Shown here: piece after piece, positions 1-11,364 of the stretch
How the letters are laid out: the number at the start of each line of letters is the position of its first letter
Position numbering within the stretch: position 1 is the first letter of the stretch
DNA from: Whitmania pigra
Lineage: Eukaryota > Annelida > Clitellata > Hirudinida > Haemopidae
Direction: 5' to 3'
Assembly: GCA_021613335.1 (NCBI GenBank)
Contig: JAJTWR010000159.1
Span: forward strand, 749,001 to 813,000
DNA: 64,000 bases
Program-made: the position numbers and the translations under genes
Notes under the pieces: generated by a model
Databases searched by the model: none
What the model was told of the DNA's origin: nothing
Seen by the model: only the letters and a program-made list of their open reading frames with translations

Positions 1-59
1 ATTTATTTTGCATGCTGTCAACAAACATGGCATTTAACATGGCAAATGCTTGTTCATAG

Positions 60-1696
60 GATGATAATTACTTAGCCAAAATTGAAGTGCAAATAAAACT
101 TCCTAAAGAATTGAAAGCTTGGCTTGCTGATGATTGGGATCTAATTACGAGACAGAGACAGGTGAGTAGAGATTTCAACACTCAATTAATTTCCAAATTG
201 CTTGTTATACATATTACGTAATAACAAGATCAGAGAAGCTTAAATCATTGAGAATGTGATTGACATTCCATATTCTAATATATTATTCTTCTTCTTATTA
301 TTATTATTATTATTCTGTTATTATTCTGGATATTCCGTATTGAAATCCCAAGGTACAAGATGAGTAGATAGAACCGTTGCTTTATTGTCTCGTGTAAGAA
401 TGAGGATCTGAGCTAACTTACCTGACATGTTGTTCATATACAGGGTGATTGGGAAGTAACTCCCTTTTAAAGTAATAATTTATATCTAAACTATAATTCT
501 TAGTAAAATGAATATGAGATGAAAGTGTATAGCATGAAGTTTTATTAAAATTGAATTTGATGAATATTATATTGGTAGTGCTGACATCATCAACAACAAC
601 AATGAAAACTACAACAAGAACCCAGATTTAATTGCAAACAATTTGAAAATATGAATATTGCAATATATAAAAAGTTATAAGCATTATAAATTATGGAGTT
701 ACTTTCCAATCATCATGTAGATAGATTTAAAAATTAAATAATGATGGGAGTTTTGTTGACATTAAGCAATTCTTCAGGTAAATGGATAAAGCGAGAAGTC
801 TTTTCATTTGTGAAGATGTTAATGACTGAATGAATTCTTAATTAAATTTGTTGTGGTATTAAGTTGTGATATTAATAAATAACAAGTGCATTTTCTTGAT
901 CATAACTTTTGCAAGTGACGAATGCTCTCAGCTAGTAGCTTTTTGTTGCAGCTTGTACAACTGCCATGCAAGATGACTGTCGACATGATTTTGAAAGATT
1001 ATTTAAAGGAAAGATCCAGTTCTACAAAAAACTTTGACAGGTGTTATATTCTTAAATGCAGCTTTAAATTGTATCAATTTACATAATTTTTTTATGTCAT
1101 CCATGTAAAAATAAGCTGACATTTATTTCAGAGATGCTTGTGAAGAAGTCTGCAACGGCCTCAGAGAATATTTTAATGCTATGCTCAGCAATCAACTGCT
1201 CTACAAATTTGAGAGACCTCAGTATTCTGAAGTTTGTGAACATAATTGTTATCATTCTGCATCAGTTGTACAACTTCAATGTTTATACTTTCTACAGACT
1301 GTGTCTAGCTATCCTGACACCACACCTTGTCAAATATATGGAGCCAGTCATCTATTGAGGATGTTTGGTGAGACTCTTAAGCATCAGAATTCATTTCTAA
1401 TTATTACCTTTTTATTAATATTGCTACAAATAAAATGAATATGCAGTGAGAATTGGAGGATTGCTTGCATACACTTTCCAAGACAACAAGAGTTTGCAAT
1501 GGCTTTTGGAGCACTTTCAAGAATTCTTGCAGTTTGTATATTTTGTGTATATTATGTTTCAGAGACAAACTGAACAACCCTCATCATTTACAATTTGTTT
1601 TCATTACACAGGTATTTGTCCAGTCACTTTGGTTTGTTATTCAATGCAAATGATTACATAGCTGCACCCCCAGAACATATCAAGAAGATACTTTAA
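60..1696 (+). CDS. MORF4L1: MRG15/MORF4L1-type MRG domain protein, 3' part
   Basis: Chromatin adaptor of the MRG family, a shared subunit of NuA4/TIP60 acetyltransferase and Sin3 deacetylase complexes in animals. Exons read as 60-161, 952-1040, 1132-1231, 1298-1367, 1447-1531 and 1612-1696, all with GT-AG borders and compatible phases. The MRG domain is recognisable throughout: [19 protein letters not shown], then [21 protein letters not shown] and, at the C-terminus, [14 protein letters not shown] before a TAA stop. The N-terminal chromodomain must lie upstream of the window. The 66-base stretch 1232-1297 is stop-free and a multiple of three, so it could be a retained insert, but known MRG proteins lack it and it has intron borders. 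An AATAAA lies about 50 bases past the stop. The gene is tail to tail with UHRF1. Confidence 0.93.
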
Positions 1697-1747
1697 GCTA
1701 AAACAGATTTGAATTCTGAAGAAACAATTATATTTTTTTGAGCTTTC

Positions 1748-1753
1748 AATAAA
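1748..1753 (+). promoter_or_regulatory. Poly(A) signal of the MRG15-like gene
   Basis: AATAAA sits about 50 bases after the stop codon and is followed by an A-rich stretch. Confidence 0.6.
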
Positions 1754-2262
1754 TTAAAAAAAAAATATTCAATTGAACATCTTGAATAATATGACATCAC
1801 AGACATTTATAGGTCTATGTAATCACTCTTTACTTCTATTCCTATTTACCTAGGTTTATCTCAAATTTATCTATTACATCCACATGATTCCCTCATCTAA
1901 TTTATTCCGTGCAGAAACCTCGCTTCTGCTGAATTATTTTTAAAGCTATTTTTTTGAGACTACAAAAAAAAACAGAGGAAAAAGAGGAAGAGCCTTCACC
2001 CTATTGAGGCTCTGCCAAAATCTAGCTTTCATGATCTATTTATAGCTCTATTTACCCTCCTTTCCGTCCATTTATGAATGCAGATTCTAAGCATGGATGC
2101 AACAACCCAGATGCTTCAGTTCCGGCATCACATTTTATCCTTTCTTAGCTTCTCTTATCATTCCAATCACTTTATTTGCTTTTTTACAACTTCAAAGTAC
2201 AATTTTCTTTCCCACATTTAAACATTATTAATCCCAGATCTTTTGTGAACTTTACTTTATTA

Positions 2263-2521
2263 TGCAAAAAACAATTGTCAAAAAGCTGATAAGCCCCGAC
2301 CGATGAAACGTATATACCCTCAACGTCTGCAAGATTTGTGAAATTATTTGTCAAAAAGAAACAATGTCAATGAATTTTTTTATTACACTAAAAGACAATT
2401 GTCAAAAAAGCTTGATAAACTGAAAAGCCCTGACCAATGAAATTGTACAAGTGAATGTATAAAAGCGTATGAACCCTCATTTGTTAAGACCATTTATTAA
2501 AAAGAAACAACGTCAATAAAC
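2263..2521. repeat. Two diverged tandem copies of a ~115-base unit
   Basis: Two neighbouring blocks share ACAATTGTCAAAAAGC, then GATAA(G), then CC(C)TGACC(A/G)ATGAAA, then ACCCTCA and AAAAAGAAACAA(T/C)GTCAAT. Copy 1 is about 2263-2372 and copy 2 about 2392-2521. They lie between the stops of the convergent MRG15 and UHRF1 genes. They are probably transposon-derived, but no element ends were identified. Confidence 0.5.
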
Positions 2522-2536
2522 ATTTTCAGCATAAAA

Positions 2537-5500
2537 TCATCTGCCCGCTTCATAACCTGGGAAAAGATGAAGCAGGGCCTCGTGCAAATTCTGATTCACA
2601 ACTAATTTTTCGGGAAGTTCCTTCCTGCACATGGGACAGTTTTTAACTCCAGCGGAAAAGGATCGACTCAGACAGGACTGAAGAGGACACAAAAAGATGT
2701 ATAATCAGATAAATTGCATGACACAACATGAAATTGTATGATCAGATAAGCTCAAACATTCAAAAAAAAACAAAAGTAACCTTGCAAAAATTATGGCTGC
2801 ACTCCGTTGTGATTGGTTGGAAGATAAGATCCTGACAGCATATGCAAGCAAACAAATTTTCCACTCTTTCCACAAATGACTGAAAATGTTGTTTTTGTTA
2901 AGCATATACACGTGCACCAATGTTTTGATATATTTATCTTAACTTTACGTTCTTTGATTTCATAAGCATACAAAATATCATACTTTTTTACTCTTCTCTG
3001 CCTCCTGCAATGCTTCATTCCATATTTTTTCGTTGATAGAATCCCCTCTTACCAGTTTCATAATCACTTCATCTGGTTCATAATTAACTGTTTTGCAGCT
3101 TACATCTGGTGAATGAATGCCATTCATTTAACTAATCTTTATGAATAAATGCACATCTTAATAATTAAAGAAACTTACTACTAGGCTCCTGAATCGAATT
3201 CTTTTTCTCAATTTTTCTCTTCTTGGATTTTGTAGGCTTCACTTCATCTTGTTCATCATTCTCATCCTCTTCGTTCTCATCAGCAGCTTTTCTTTTTCCA
3301 TTCCCATTATTTCCTGAACTCTTTTTTGATTCCTCCCATCCATCAGGATACTTTATTACATTAACATTCCATGTTAAAAAGTAGCTATGACAGTAAAGTA
3401 GCAAAGGTTTTCAAACCTGCATTGTCAGACCAAGGCTTAATGATCTTTTGAGGCCTTCTTCTGTCCAAGGAGCTGGCGTCGGATCATCCCTCCTAAGAAG
3501 GTACTTCCAAACCAAAAACCCTGACTTTCCTTTTTCTGGCCAGTATTTCACCACCTATGAAATAGAAATTAACAAATAAATAACAGTTTTATGTGCACAA
3601 GTAATTAAAATATCCACAAATCAGACAACTAACCTTGTAGATACCGTCGTATCGATTTCCATCTTCGGGAGAATATTTTGAATGTTTCCTTCCTTTGCAG
3701 TTTCTTATCACCCTAACAGGCTTTCCAGCCTTCCAATCTTTAGCTTCAGCACCATCCTTTGCATTTATTGGAGCATCACAATTTTTGGCTAATGCCCTGA
3801 GAAGTAACAGCCTTACTATTAATAACAATATTTCATAGCTAATAATAAATTATGTAGATCAGTAAAGTTATTGACTGACCTATTCATTCTAGTGAGTGTC
3901 TGATCACAAGACTGACCAGCAGTCCTTTTATTCCCAGACAAATCTCTACCACCACTACCAGTGTAAGTAAATTCAAACCCTTCATCCTAAAACAAGCATT
4001 GAATTCTTCAATAATTTATTAATTAAACTAAATTAATTCAAACTTATTTGAAAGAATCTTATTGACAATTTGAAATCTGAAACTTAAATCACACGAAATC
4101 ACACAAGAGAATCACATACAATGTCATCTTCGTATCCACCGGAGAGCACTATCGAATAAGCGCCCTCATTTTCTCTCCCATGTATGCCTGCAACATGAGG
4201 TCTGTGCACACCTGATTCACTGGCCTGTGATATTAAATTTGATGCAATTCATTTAAGTCATATCAATGATGTTTTGCTGCAACATTATGAAATCAACAGA
4301 AACCTGCACTCTAAACTTCCAAAGATTTCCAACTTCAACTCCTGGAATCGGACCAAAATGATTCGAAGGAACGATCGTACACATCTTTGAACGTCCTACA
4401 CATGCCATGCCCTATCAAAAAACAAAATTAACAAGATTGGCAAACAAATTCAAAGAGTCCAAGGTTAACAAACCTTCCCCCAATCTCTGTTTGAAGTAGA
4501 TTGTGATGAGGCCATCTTCATCTTTTTACTGCTTTCCTTTAATTTCTCTCCTGCCAAAACTATCTTACTTGTGTCAAGTTTACAATCAGGACAGTACCTG
4601 AAATTAGTAAATCAAATTAGAACTTGTGGACAAATTATTAATATCGGCATGCGAGTTGGCTCAGATGGTTGCGAACGAAGGCAAAAGCAGTCGTTACGCG
4701 TCGCGTTCGCAACTCAGCTCGCACCGCCAGGGAGTGCACTCGGATAGGAGCACTTCATAAATGGTGGATCGATTAAGAAGTGCCTTCACATCTTGCTCGA
4801 ATATATTATGCACTCAAAAGATCAGCTAAATACAAATTTATAACAAAGGAATTTCAACTAGGAAGGTAATATAAATGTACCAATCATCTTCTTCTGGGAT
4901 TTCTGAAAGAGGAGGCTGTAAGCAGTAAATGTGGTAGGCAGAGTTGCACTCATCACAAATGATCTGCTTTTCTGGTTCGTTCTTGCCACCGCAAACGCAG
5001 CACGAGCAATGCTTGCACTTCTTTCGCGGGTTATCCATGCAGTGGTCACATTCTGGTTTTGTCTCACCTGGAGTGATGAGTTAATAAAAACGAATAAACT
5101 CTCAAATCTAACTCCATAATAAACTTAGAAAAGGATGCTTACGAATAGGTAGGCTGGCCACGTTGTTGTCACCAGAATTGGCATTTTTTTGGCTGCCACA
5201 GTTCTCAATCTTGAACAATTCATCGATAAATACAATCTTGCAGTTCTCAAATGGAACCAGTTCTTTTCTGCATTTGAATATTTGAACAGCAACTTTCAAC
5301 AAATAGTAATGGCTAACATTACAGCTTTTAGTAAATAATAACAAGCGTGTCGGTACGTTACCCTATATAAACTGTAGCAATTATATCCTTCTGGGTCCTC
5401 GATGATTTCTTGCTGGTAATTTCAGCATCATACCAATAACCTCGTTTGGTGGGTTCGTCGTAGTTGTAGTTCAACATGACCTTATCTCCCACGGCAACAT

Positions 5501-6799
5501 CAGCAAAAGATACCTTCCTACAAGCTCTGGGTCTCAGATGATTGCAGGTCACTTCAGTCACCTCATTTTCCTCCCTGCAAATCACCAACACCACCATCAT
5601 CATCAATCAAATTCAGGCCAATAGTAAGAATGTATGACCACCAACCCCTCAAATTTTACAAAGTAAATGAAGCCATCGAGGTCATTTTCTGTAGCATCGG
5701 AACAACTTTTATCGGGAACCACCTTCACCACAAGACCTTCAAACCAAGCGCCCATCGCCTCATCCCTAACGTCGAGAATGTCTCCAACCTAAAGTTTTTA
5801 ATAAGTTACAGATTCAATTCATTATGCATTTAAAATCAGGGCATAATATTTCATAAGACAACAACATGCTTTAAGTTGTTCATTTTGTAAGAATAAAATG
5901 CAAATCTTGCAAACTAACTTTGTATTTGCTATTGACGCTTAACATGCACTCCTAAAAAGAAAACATTTATTTTATATAAATAACTATTCAACAAACACTT
6001 GCACTCACTTCCTCTTCAATATCATTCTTTTCAGACTTCATCACATTGTCCTCGTCATTCTTTTTATTTTCACTCGTGTCTTTCGGCTGATGGTCCGAGG
6101 AGATTTGTTTTATGAGAATGACGATGACCTCATTAGGTGCAACATTGTAATCAAACAATGTATGCCCATCAACCATCTGAAATGAGGGATGACAACAGTA
6201 TTAAATAATTGATCTTATGAGGAAAATAAGTAAACATGTCTGCCAATGCTTTTTCAGAAAACTTTAGTAATGTTTAGAATTATTATAAACAAAAATAAAC
6301 AAATTGCATAACAGCATACATAATGTTAGTCAACGCTGCTGTGAATACACTGAAAATCATAGGAATGAAATTTAGATTCTAAAAACCTATGACGGATCTC
6401 TAAAGAAATTATCAAAAGCAAGATCAATGTCTTAAAAATAAATTATGACAATAAAAATTCGAGGAAGCTCTTGAAAAACACTTGTTTATGTTATTTCCAG
6501 ATCACTAATTAGTGAAGCACACCAGCATGGACATTTTTTGAGATTGATCTCATGCACAATGTCTTGACCCGTCGTTGCTTGTCATGACATGTTATATTTA
6601 TTAGCAGTTTGAGTGACAGTTAAAACAAATAAATATGCTATCTTACTTCTTTTCCTTTACAAAATAAACGTTGACGCTCAACGGAGGCATCGAAAAGTTT
6701 AGTCAGCTTTTTGCGCAACTCCTCAATTTTCGTAAGTTTCGACAGTTCATCCACTCTAACTGTTTTACTCCCGTCTGTGCTTCTAACTTGGATCCACAT
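2537..6799 (-). CDS. UHRF1: UHRF1, E3 ubiquitin ligase for maintenance DNA methylation
   Basis: Nuclear ubiquitin ligase that binds hemimethylated CpG and H3K9me and recruits DNMT1. Seventeen exons, in gene order: 6799-6647, 6176-6009, 5951-5919, 5788-5646, 5574-5362, 5267-5143, 5067-4881, 4597-4474, 4411-4304, 4224-4120, 3986-3880, 3796-3634, 3554-3417, 3350-3179, 3105-2984, 2879-2781 and 2677-2537. Lengths and phases close to 766 residues (human about 793). All domains are present: ubiquitin-like start [16 protein letters not shown]; tandem tudor ([31 protein letters not shown]); PHD (CCVCGG...[12 protein letters not shown]...WYCPDC); SRA ([53 protein letters not shown]); an acidic and lysine-rich linker; RING ([36 protein letters not shown]), ending [11 protein letters not shown] tRNA-derived SINE sits in the intron between exons 7 and 8. 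Confidence 0.97.
4644..4812 (+). repeat. tRNA-derived SINE, family 1 copy (UHRF1 intron)
   Basis: The head looks like a tRNA gene: A-box-like TGGCTCAGATGG and B-box-like GTTCGCAACTC. It is followed by a GCACTCGGATAGGAGCACTT segment with ATAAATGG, and a tail AAGAAGTGCCTTCACATC shared with the copy near 45,836 and, in shorter form, near 9,445. It lies in the intron between exons 7 and 8 of UHRF1, antisense to that gene. Confidence 0.7.
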
Positions 6800-7240
6800 T
6801 TTATCTAATCACAGAGCCCCGCTCTAAAAATATTTCAGCGATTTTAAAAGTGTAAATACCGCGCAAAGATTTCTTGATGCACCCTCATTAAAAACGAGGC
6901 AAAAGCACTAAATATAAAAATTAAAACTTTTTTTAAAAAATAGTTCTTGTAACTCATTGATTAAGACAGAAAAGTTTTTAATAAGGTTAATTGCATTGAT
7001 TTTTAATCTCGAATGTATAGAATTTTTTAAATTAATGAAAGCGTTTGCTTAACATGAATTACTATTATTCGTAAAGAGCTTTAATTGATTTTCTAATATA
7101 TGTTAGAAAGTTTAAGAATAGGATTAGCCATTTCTTACTGCTTTTGAATTTAAATAACATTGTTGTATGGTTTCCGTTGCTGTATTTAAAGGCTTTAATA
7201 TTGGTTGGATTGATATTGATTAAAAATTTGTCTTTTACAT
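6800..7240. promoter_or_regulatory. Divergent intergenic region between UHRF1 and the WSC/EGF gene
   Basis: About 440 bases separate the UHRF1 start codon (read leftward) from the start of the secreted WSC/EGF gene (read rightward). The sequence is AT-rich, with no further ORF and no recognised TATA box or CpG-rich core. A shared promoter is inferred only from the geometry. Confidence 0.35.
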
Positions 7241-10200
7241 ATGAATTTGATATTATATTTTGTCTTGTTCTGCGGGAGTCTGACTAATGGACATTTTGAC
7301 TATTATTTGGATATAACGAGTGGCTTATGGTACATACCTCCTGCAGAGAAAGGAATTGAGGATAAAGTTGTTAATTTCGTGGCGGGCTTGTTTGTTGCCG
7401 GTAACTGGTATTTAACGGAAATTTGGATATACAAATCACACTTAAACATTGTATTCAGAACAGACTGAAAAATTGAAGAACAAACTTTACAAAGATATCA
7501 ATCGCGAAATTGATACTGCCGAGTTTTATGGCTGTTTTTATTCCAGTTCTTATTTAGAATTTGGTCCTCCTATTACTTCAAACAGATTTTATAACAAAGA
7601 TCTGTGCGCATGGGAGTGTGCAACAACTTACAGTAATTGTGAAAAACCGAGGACTTTAGTTGGAGTATTTCACAGTTAATATTCGATTAATAATTACGAA
7701 AAAAGAAATATAAGAATAATGTCCTTAGATTTGAATTTACAATAAAACGGTGAGATGTTGTTGCTGCAGGGACGGGTTGCATATGTTTGTGCGAAGTGGA
7801 AGATTTGTTGGGAGCCAGGAAAGCTCCAAAATCTGAATGCAATAGTTCATATGATATGTTGGAATCAACATACGAATTCAACATAATTATTGGTACCAAG
7901 AACACCCCCTTCCGTGTGATGACTGGTTATTATTCTTGCTGCTGTTATTAAAATAATGTTGTAACCATTTTTTTTAAATAAACATCCAAATTAAGCAAAT
8001 TAAATTACTATTATAAATGCTCACTATAAAACTTTTCACTGGTTGCTCGTTTAAAGCGGGGGTCATCAAACTACTGCCTGCGGGCTTGATAAGCCCCTCG
8101 ACTTCAGTTCATGAGGCCCACCGACAGTACTCGAATATGCTTGATAAAACGCATACAACGCGAGATATTGTGACAATTTAAATTATAAATATTTAGATTA
8201 GTATATCTTCACCTCATACGTGCTTGCTACGTGCCTTAAATTTAGTATTTTCAATTGGTGTATCTGGATTTTCTTCTAATGTTTGCTTATTTCGCTCCAT
8301 CCCAAGTCCTTTTTCGGCTCGTGTTAGATCAGTCAGGGGCGTCATTTCAGCTTTATCCAAGATGACGTTTTTGGCGTCTAAAGTCAAGGGGGCAGTGGTG
8401 ACCCGTCATAACAGCCCGGCGACAAAATAGCCCCGTCATAACAGCCCCGCGTCAAAATAGCCCAGGACAAAATAGCCCCATCAAAACAGCCCCGACAAAA
8501 CAGCCCCGTCATTACAGCCCGGTGACAAAATAGCCCAGGACAAAAAAATCCCGTCAAAACAGCCCCGTCAATGTATTTAAAAAAAATTTGTGATTTGAAT
8601 ACATTAACCGATAACTGGTTCCAAATTTAATTCGAAATTAATGGTTTGAAGATTTATTTTTTAAACTATTATTAAGATTCCGGCTACTTCCTCACTTTAC
8701 ATGGACTTTTCAAGTTGGTATTTAATATAAAGTATCCTCACCTTATCATCACGTCATGTGGACATGTAACAAATCCACAAAGGACCAATTCTACCGCTGT
8801 TTTGACGGGGCTATTTTGTCGCCGGGCTGTTATGACGGGGTACGGGGGCAGCAGCCCTCCTGCCCCCCAAATTACGTCCATGAGCTCAATTCTCTTGTTT
8901 GAATGCATAAATTTGCTGCTTAATTTATGAGATAAGGACTAGAAACTGTGCGCACTAAGTCTGATGTAACTATCTTTTTGCTAAAGTCGCCTCCTTTGAA
9001 AACTTTTTTATTAAATAAATAAGTTGATTGTCTTTGTTTTTGCATATTGCACGCCACTCGCCCATGACTAACACGGAATGCTAAACTCATTTTGTCATCT
9101 TTTTTTAACCAGCTTTCGTTCTGACTTGCAAGTATTGTAAGAATGATTATGAAACCCGCGTTCGTGATTTTATCAGTTTTATCCATCCCGCTGTGAAAAA
9201 AGTTTGGTGACCTCTGATCTAGAGGTATTATGCAGAGTGCACCAGGTCAATTTTGAAAATTCTTGACTTGCAAAACAATAGCAAAACAATCCAATAGTTA
9301 TTTCTCTTATTACAATGACCTTTGGAATCACATTTTAAATGCCCTTTACTTTTTAGTAGTAAAATTAAATTATAATGACCTTCCTGTTCAAAAGCCAATC
9401 GTCGTTTTTCGATTGCAATTGAAATGGCTTTAACTTGTTAAAGTGCAGGTTAGCCGAATGGGTTACGTGTCTGCTTACGGCGGTAATGACAATAGTCGTA
9501 ATGTGTCGTGTTCGAAACCCAGCCTGCACTTCCGCCAGCACCTTTGGTAAAGAGCGCTATATAAATGGTTGCAAGAAGTGCCTATGACGCTATGCATATG
9601 GCGCTATATAAAGGAAATTACAACTGAAATGAGTTAATTTCAGTATGCAAAAGTGGGACTTGGGGGGATGCCTGCGAAAAACAATGTTATTGCGAGAAAT
9701 CACACTGCAGAAGATCAACTGGCGTCTGCTTAAGAGGGTCTTGTCAGCGACATTACTTTGGACAAAGTTGCGACAAATACGGTTAATTCTAAATAAGACT
9801 TCATGTATTTCATATCTTCTCGTTACCTAATAATCGCTTAATTTCAATTATAATGATGGTTATTTTAGATATTTGTGCCAGAGCTAGATGCGACTACGGA
9901 GGGACGTGTGTTGCAATCAATAACACAAATTATAAATGCGAATGTTCGATACAAACTTACGGAAAACACTGCGAAAGTACTTATTATGAGATTATTCATA
10001 AAAACCGCTACTAGTTCGCCATATATTATACGTTCGTTCAAGAACCAAATCAGCTGTGTAAATTGCTCTATAATGTTGTGCCAGGTCTCTATGATTGGGC
10101 TTCTCATGAAGGTGTGAAATCTCTTTCGGAAGACACAGATTTCGACATTCTTGTCGACGAACTTGCTAATGTGGAATTTGTTGCTGACTTAGTGGGTTTT

Positions 10201-11148
10201 AATTGTTTTGCGTGAATAGTGCAAAAATCCAATAATTCGTAATAATTCATGTGCTCCATTACGAAAGATGATAGGTTTCACTGTTCCTTGATGTCATCAA
10301 GCTATTGGCACATTTAAATTGTCTTAATATATTTATAGATTTAATACGTTGCTTTATTGGTAAGTTTCCAAAAATTATTTTGAATTTCTGCAGTTCATGC
10401 TCCTACTTATTTAAAAAATTCAACACATTTCGCCTTTTTTTTATAATTGTTCAGCATTTTAGTACACATTAACAAAATAATACATTGGAAAATATGTTAA
10501 ATTCATTAACAGAATTTTCAAGAAATTTCCTATTTTGGTTGTTTTACCTCAAATGATCATATGAAAGAAGCCAGAATGCCATATTTTAATAAATCAACAT
10601 ATCATGTTCACTGCGCTGACAGATGTAGATCTTTAGGAAAAACGCTTATCAGTTTTAGAGAGGTTTTTTTCCAATTGGTTTATCTATCCAAAAGTTGAAA
10701 TGAAATATAATTTTATTACTCAGTAATCGCCAGTTTCTCGTCATTAAATTTATTATCTTTTTGATATAATACTTAAGAATCCTGAAAAGTGCTTTTGCGG
10801 TGAACTGTCAGACATTAATACCTTTACCGCGAACAAGTCTCATTGTCCAAGATGTAAATTTTCTAAAAATTATTTTTGTGGAATTCCTTCCAGAAGCAGA
10901 AGTGTTTACACAAGTCTGTATTTAACATTTATCGAGACAGATGAATTACGTTCTTAAATATTGCTTTTCGTAAATAAGGTTGCAAATTGGGAACTTACTT
11001 GTATCGGGGAAAGTGTCAAAATCGCTGCAAATGTTTGAAACCTGTCCCTTGCAGAGTGACGAGTGGCAGGTGTCCATCTAATTTGTGTAAATTGGGCTTT
11101 TACGGAACCACTTGTAACATTGAAGACTACAACTACGACCCCTGTTAA
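7241..11148 (+). CDS. Secreted WSC + EGF-like protein (possibly degenerate)
   Basis: Starts with a signal peptide, MNLILYFVLFCGSLTNG. Supported exons: 7241 to about 7370; about 7471-7671, first half of a WSC domain (FYGCFYSSSYLEFG...LCAWECATTY); 7771 to about 7907, second WSC half (GCICLCEVEDLLGARKAPKSEC); 9644 to about 9790, an MEGF-type EGF repeat (CKSGTWGDACEKQCYC); about 9870-10014, a classical EGF (CARARCDYGGTC...YKCECSI...GKHCE); about 10585-10668, a cysteine-bearing WSC-like start; 10781 to about 10915, WSC end (KCFCGELSD...CPRCKFSKNYFCG); and 10980-11148, a last EGF-like block ending YNYDPC and a stop. Several junctions keep phase (A+GG, G+AT, A+GT). The reading frame of the classical EGF exon meets an in-frame TAG at 10012-10014, after which about 65 more codons stay open. 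Either an unrecognised splice or a broken gene could explain this. WSC and EGF modules suggest carbohydrate or matrix binding. Confidence 0.6.
8402..8575 (+). repeat. Minisatellite of ~14-base units (GACAAAATAGCCCC / GTCAAAACAGCCCC)
   Basis: About a dozen imperfect units alternate between (G)GACAAAATAGCCCC(A) and GTCA(A/T)AACAGCCC(C/G). The first three units also form the left inverted repeat of the element at 8402-8840, and only about two to three units appear at the right end. The array looks like asymmetric growth of a subterminal repeat. Confidence 0.75.
8402..8840. mobile_element. Nested MITE-like element with repeat-built TIRs
   Basis: The left end CCCGTCATAACAGCCCGGCG, continuing through ACAAAATAGCCCCGTCATAACAGC, is matched in reverse complement by the right end, GCTGTTTTGACGGGGC through GGCTGTTATGACGGGG, with one difference in roughly 44 bases. 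The core (8581-8790) is AT-rich without an ORF. No clear target-site duplication was seen. Confidence 0.65.
9443..9620 (+). repeat. tRNA-derived SINE, family 1 copy
   Basis: The tRNA-like head has A-box-like TAGCCGAATGGG and a clear B box, GTTCGAAACCC. A body with GCGCTATATAAATGGTTGC follows, then GAAGTGCCTATGACGCTATG and a second GGCGCTATATAAAGG. The body and tail match the copies at 4,644 and 45,836. It lies in an intron of the WSC/EGF gene. Confidence 0.7.
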
Positions 11149-11364
11149 TATTGCATTCTATTGTCAGGCAAAATATTTTTAATTTACGTGAATATTACTA
11201 ATTCATTTAAAAAATAATATTCACATAAAAATAAGAATGTTATTATTATTAATCAAACAATCACCGTTGATATTCCATGGAATTCATTTGGAGGGGTGGT
11301 CAGAATAAGCGCAAAGCTTATAAATACAGCTTAAAAATAAAAAAAAATCACCTCATCTTGTGCG

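Larger units (their letters stand above)
8057..9216. mobile_element. Non-autonomous hAT-like element in the WSC/EGF gene
   Basis: Left end CGGGGGTCATCAAACT and right end AGTTTGGTGACCTCTG form a terminal inverted repeat of the CAGAGGTCACCAAACT type common in hAT (Charlie-like) elements. Just inside the left end is TGCCTGCGGGCTTGATAAGC, typical of the same group. Flanking octamers GTTTAAAG and ATCTAGAG agree at 5 of 8 positions, as expected for an old 8-bp target duplication. No transposase domain was recognised inside. A second TIR element is nested at 8402-8840. Confidence 0.55.

Noticed and set aside
2280..2520. CRISPR-like repeat pair
   Set aside because: There are only two diverged units, in a eukaryotic genome and without regular spacers.
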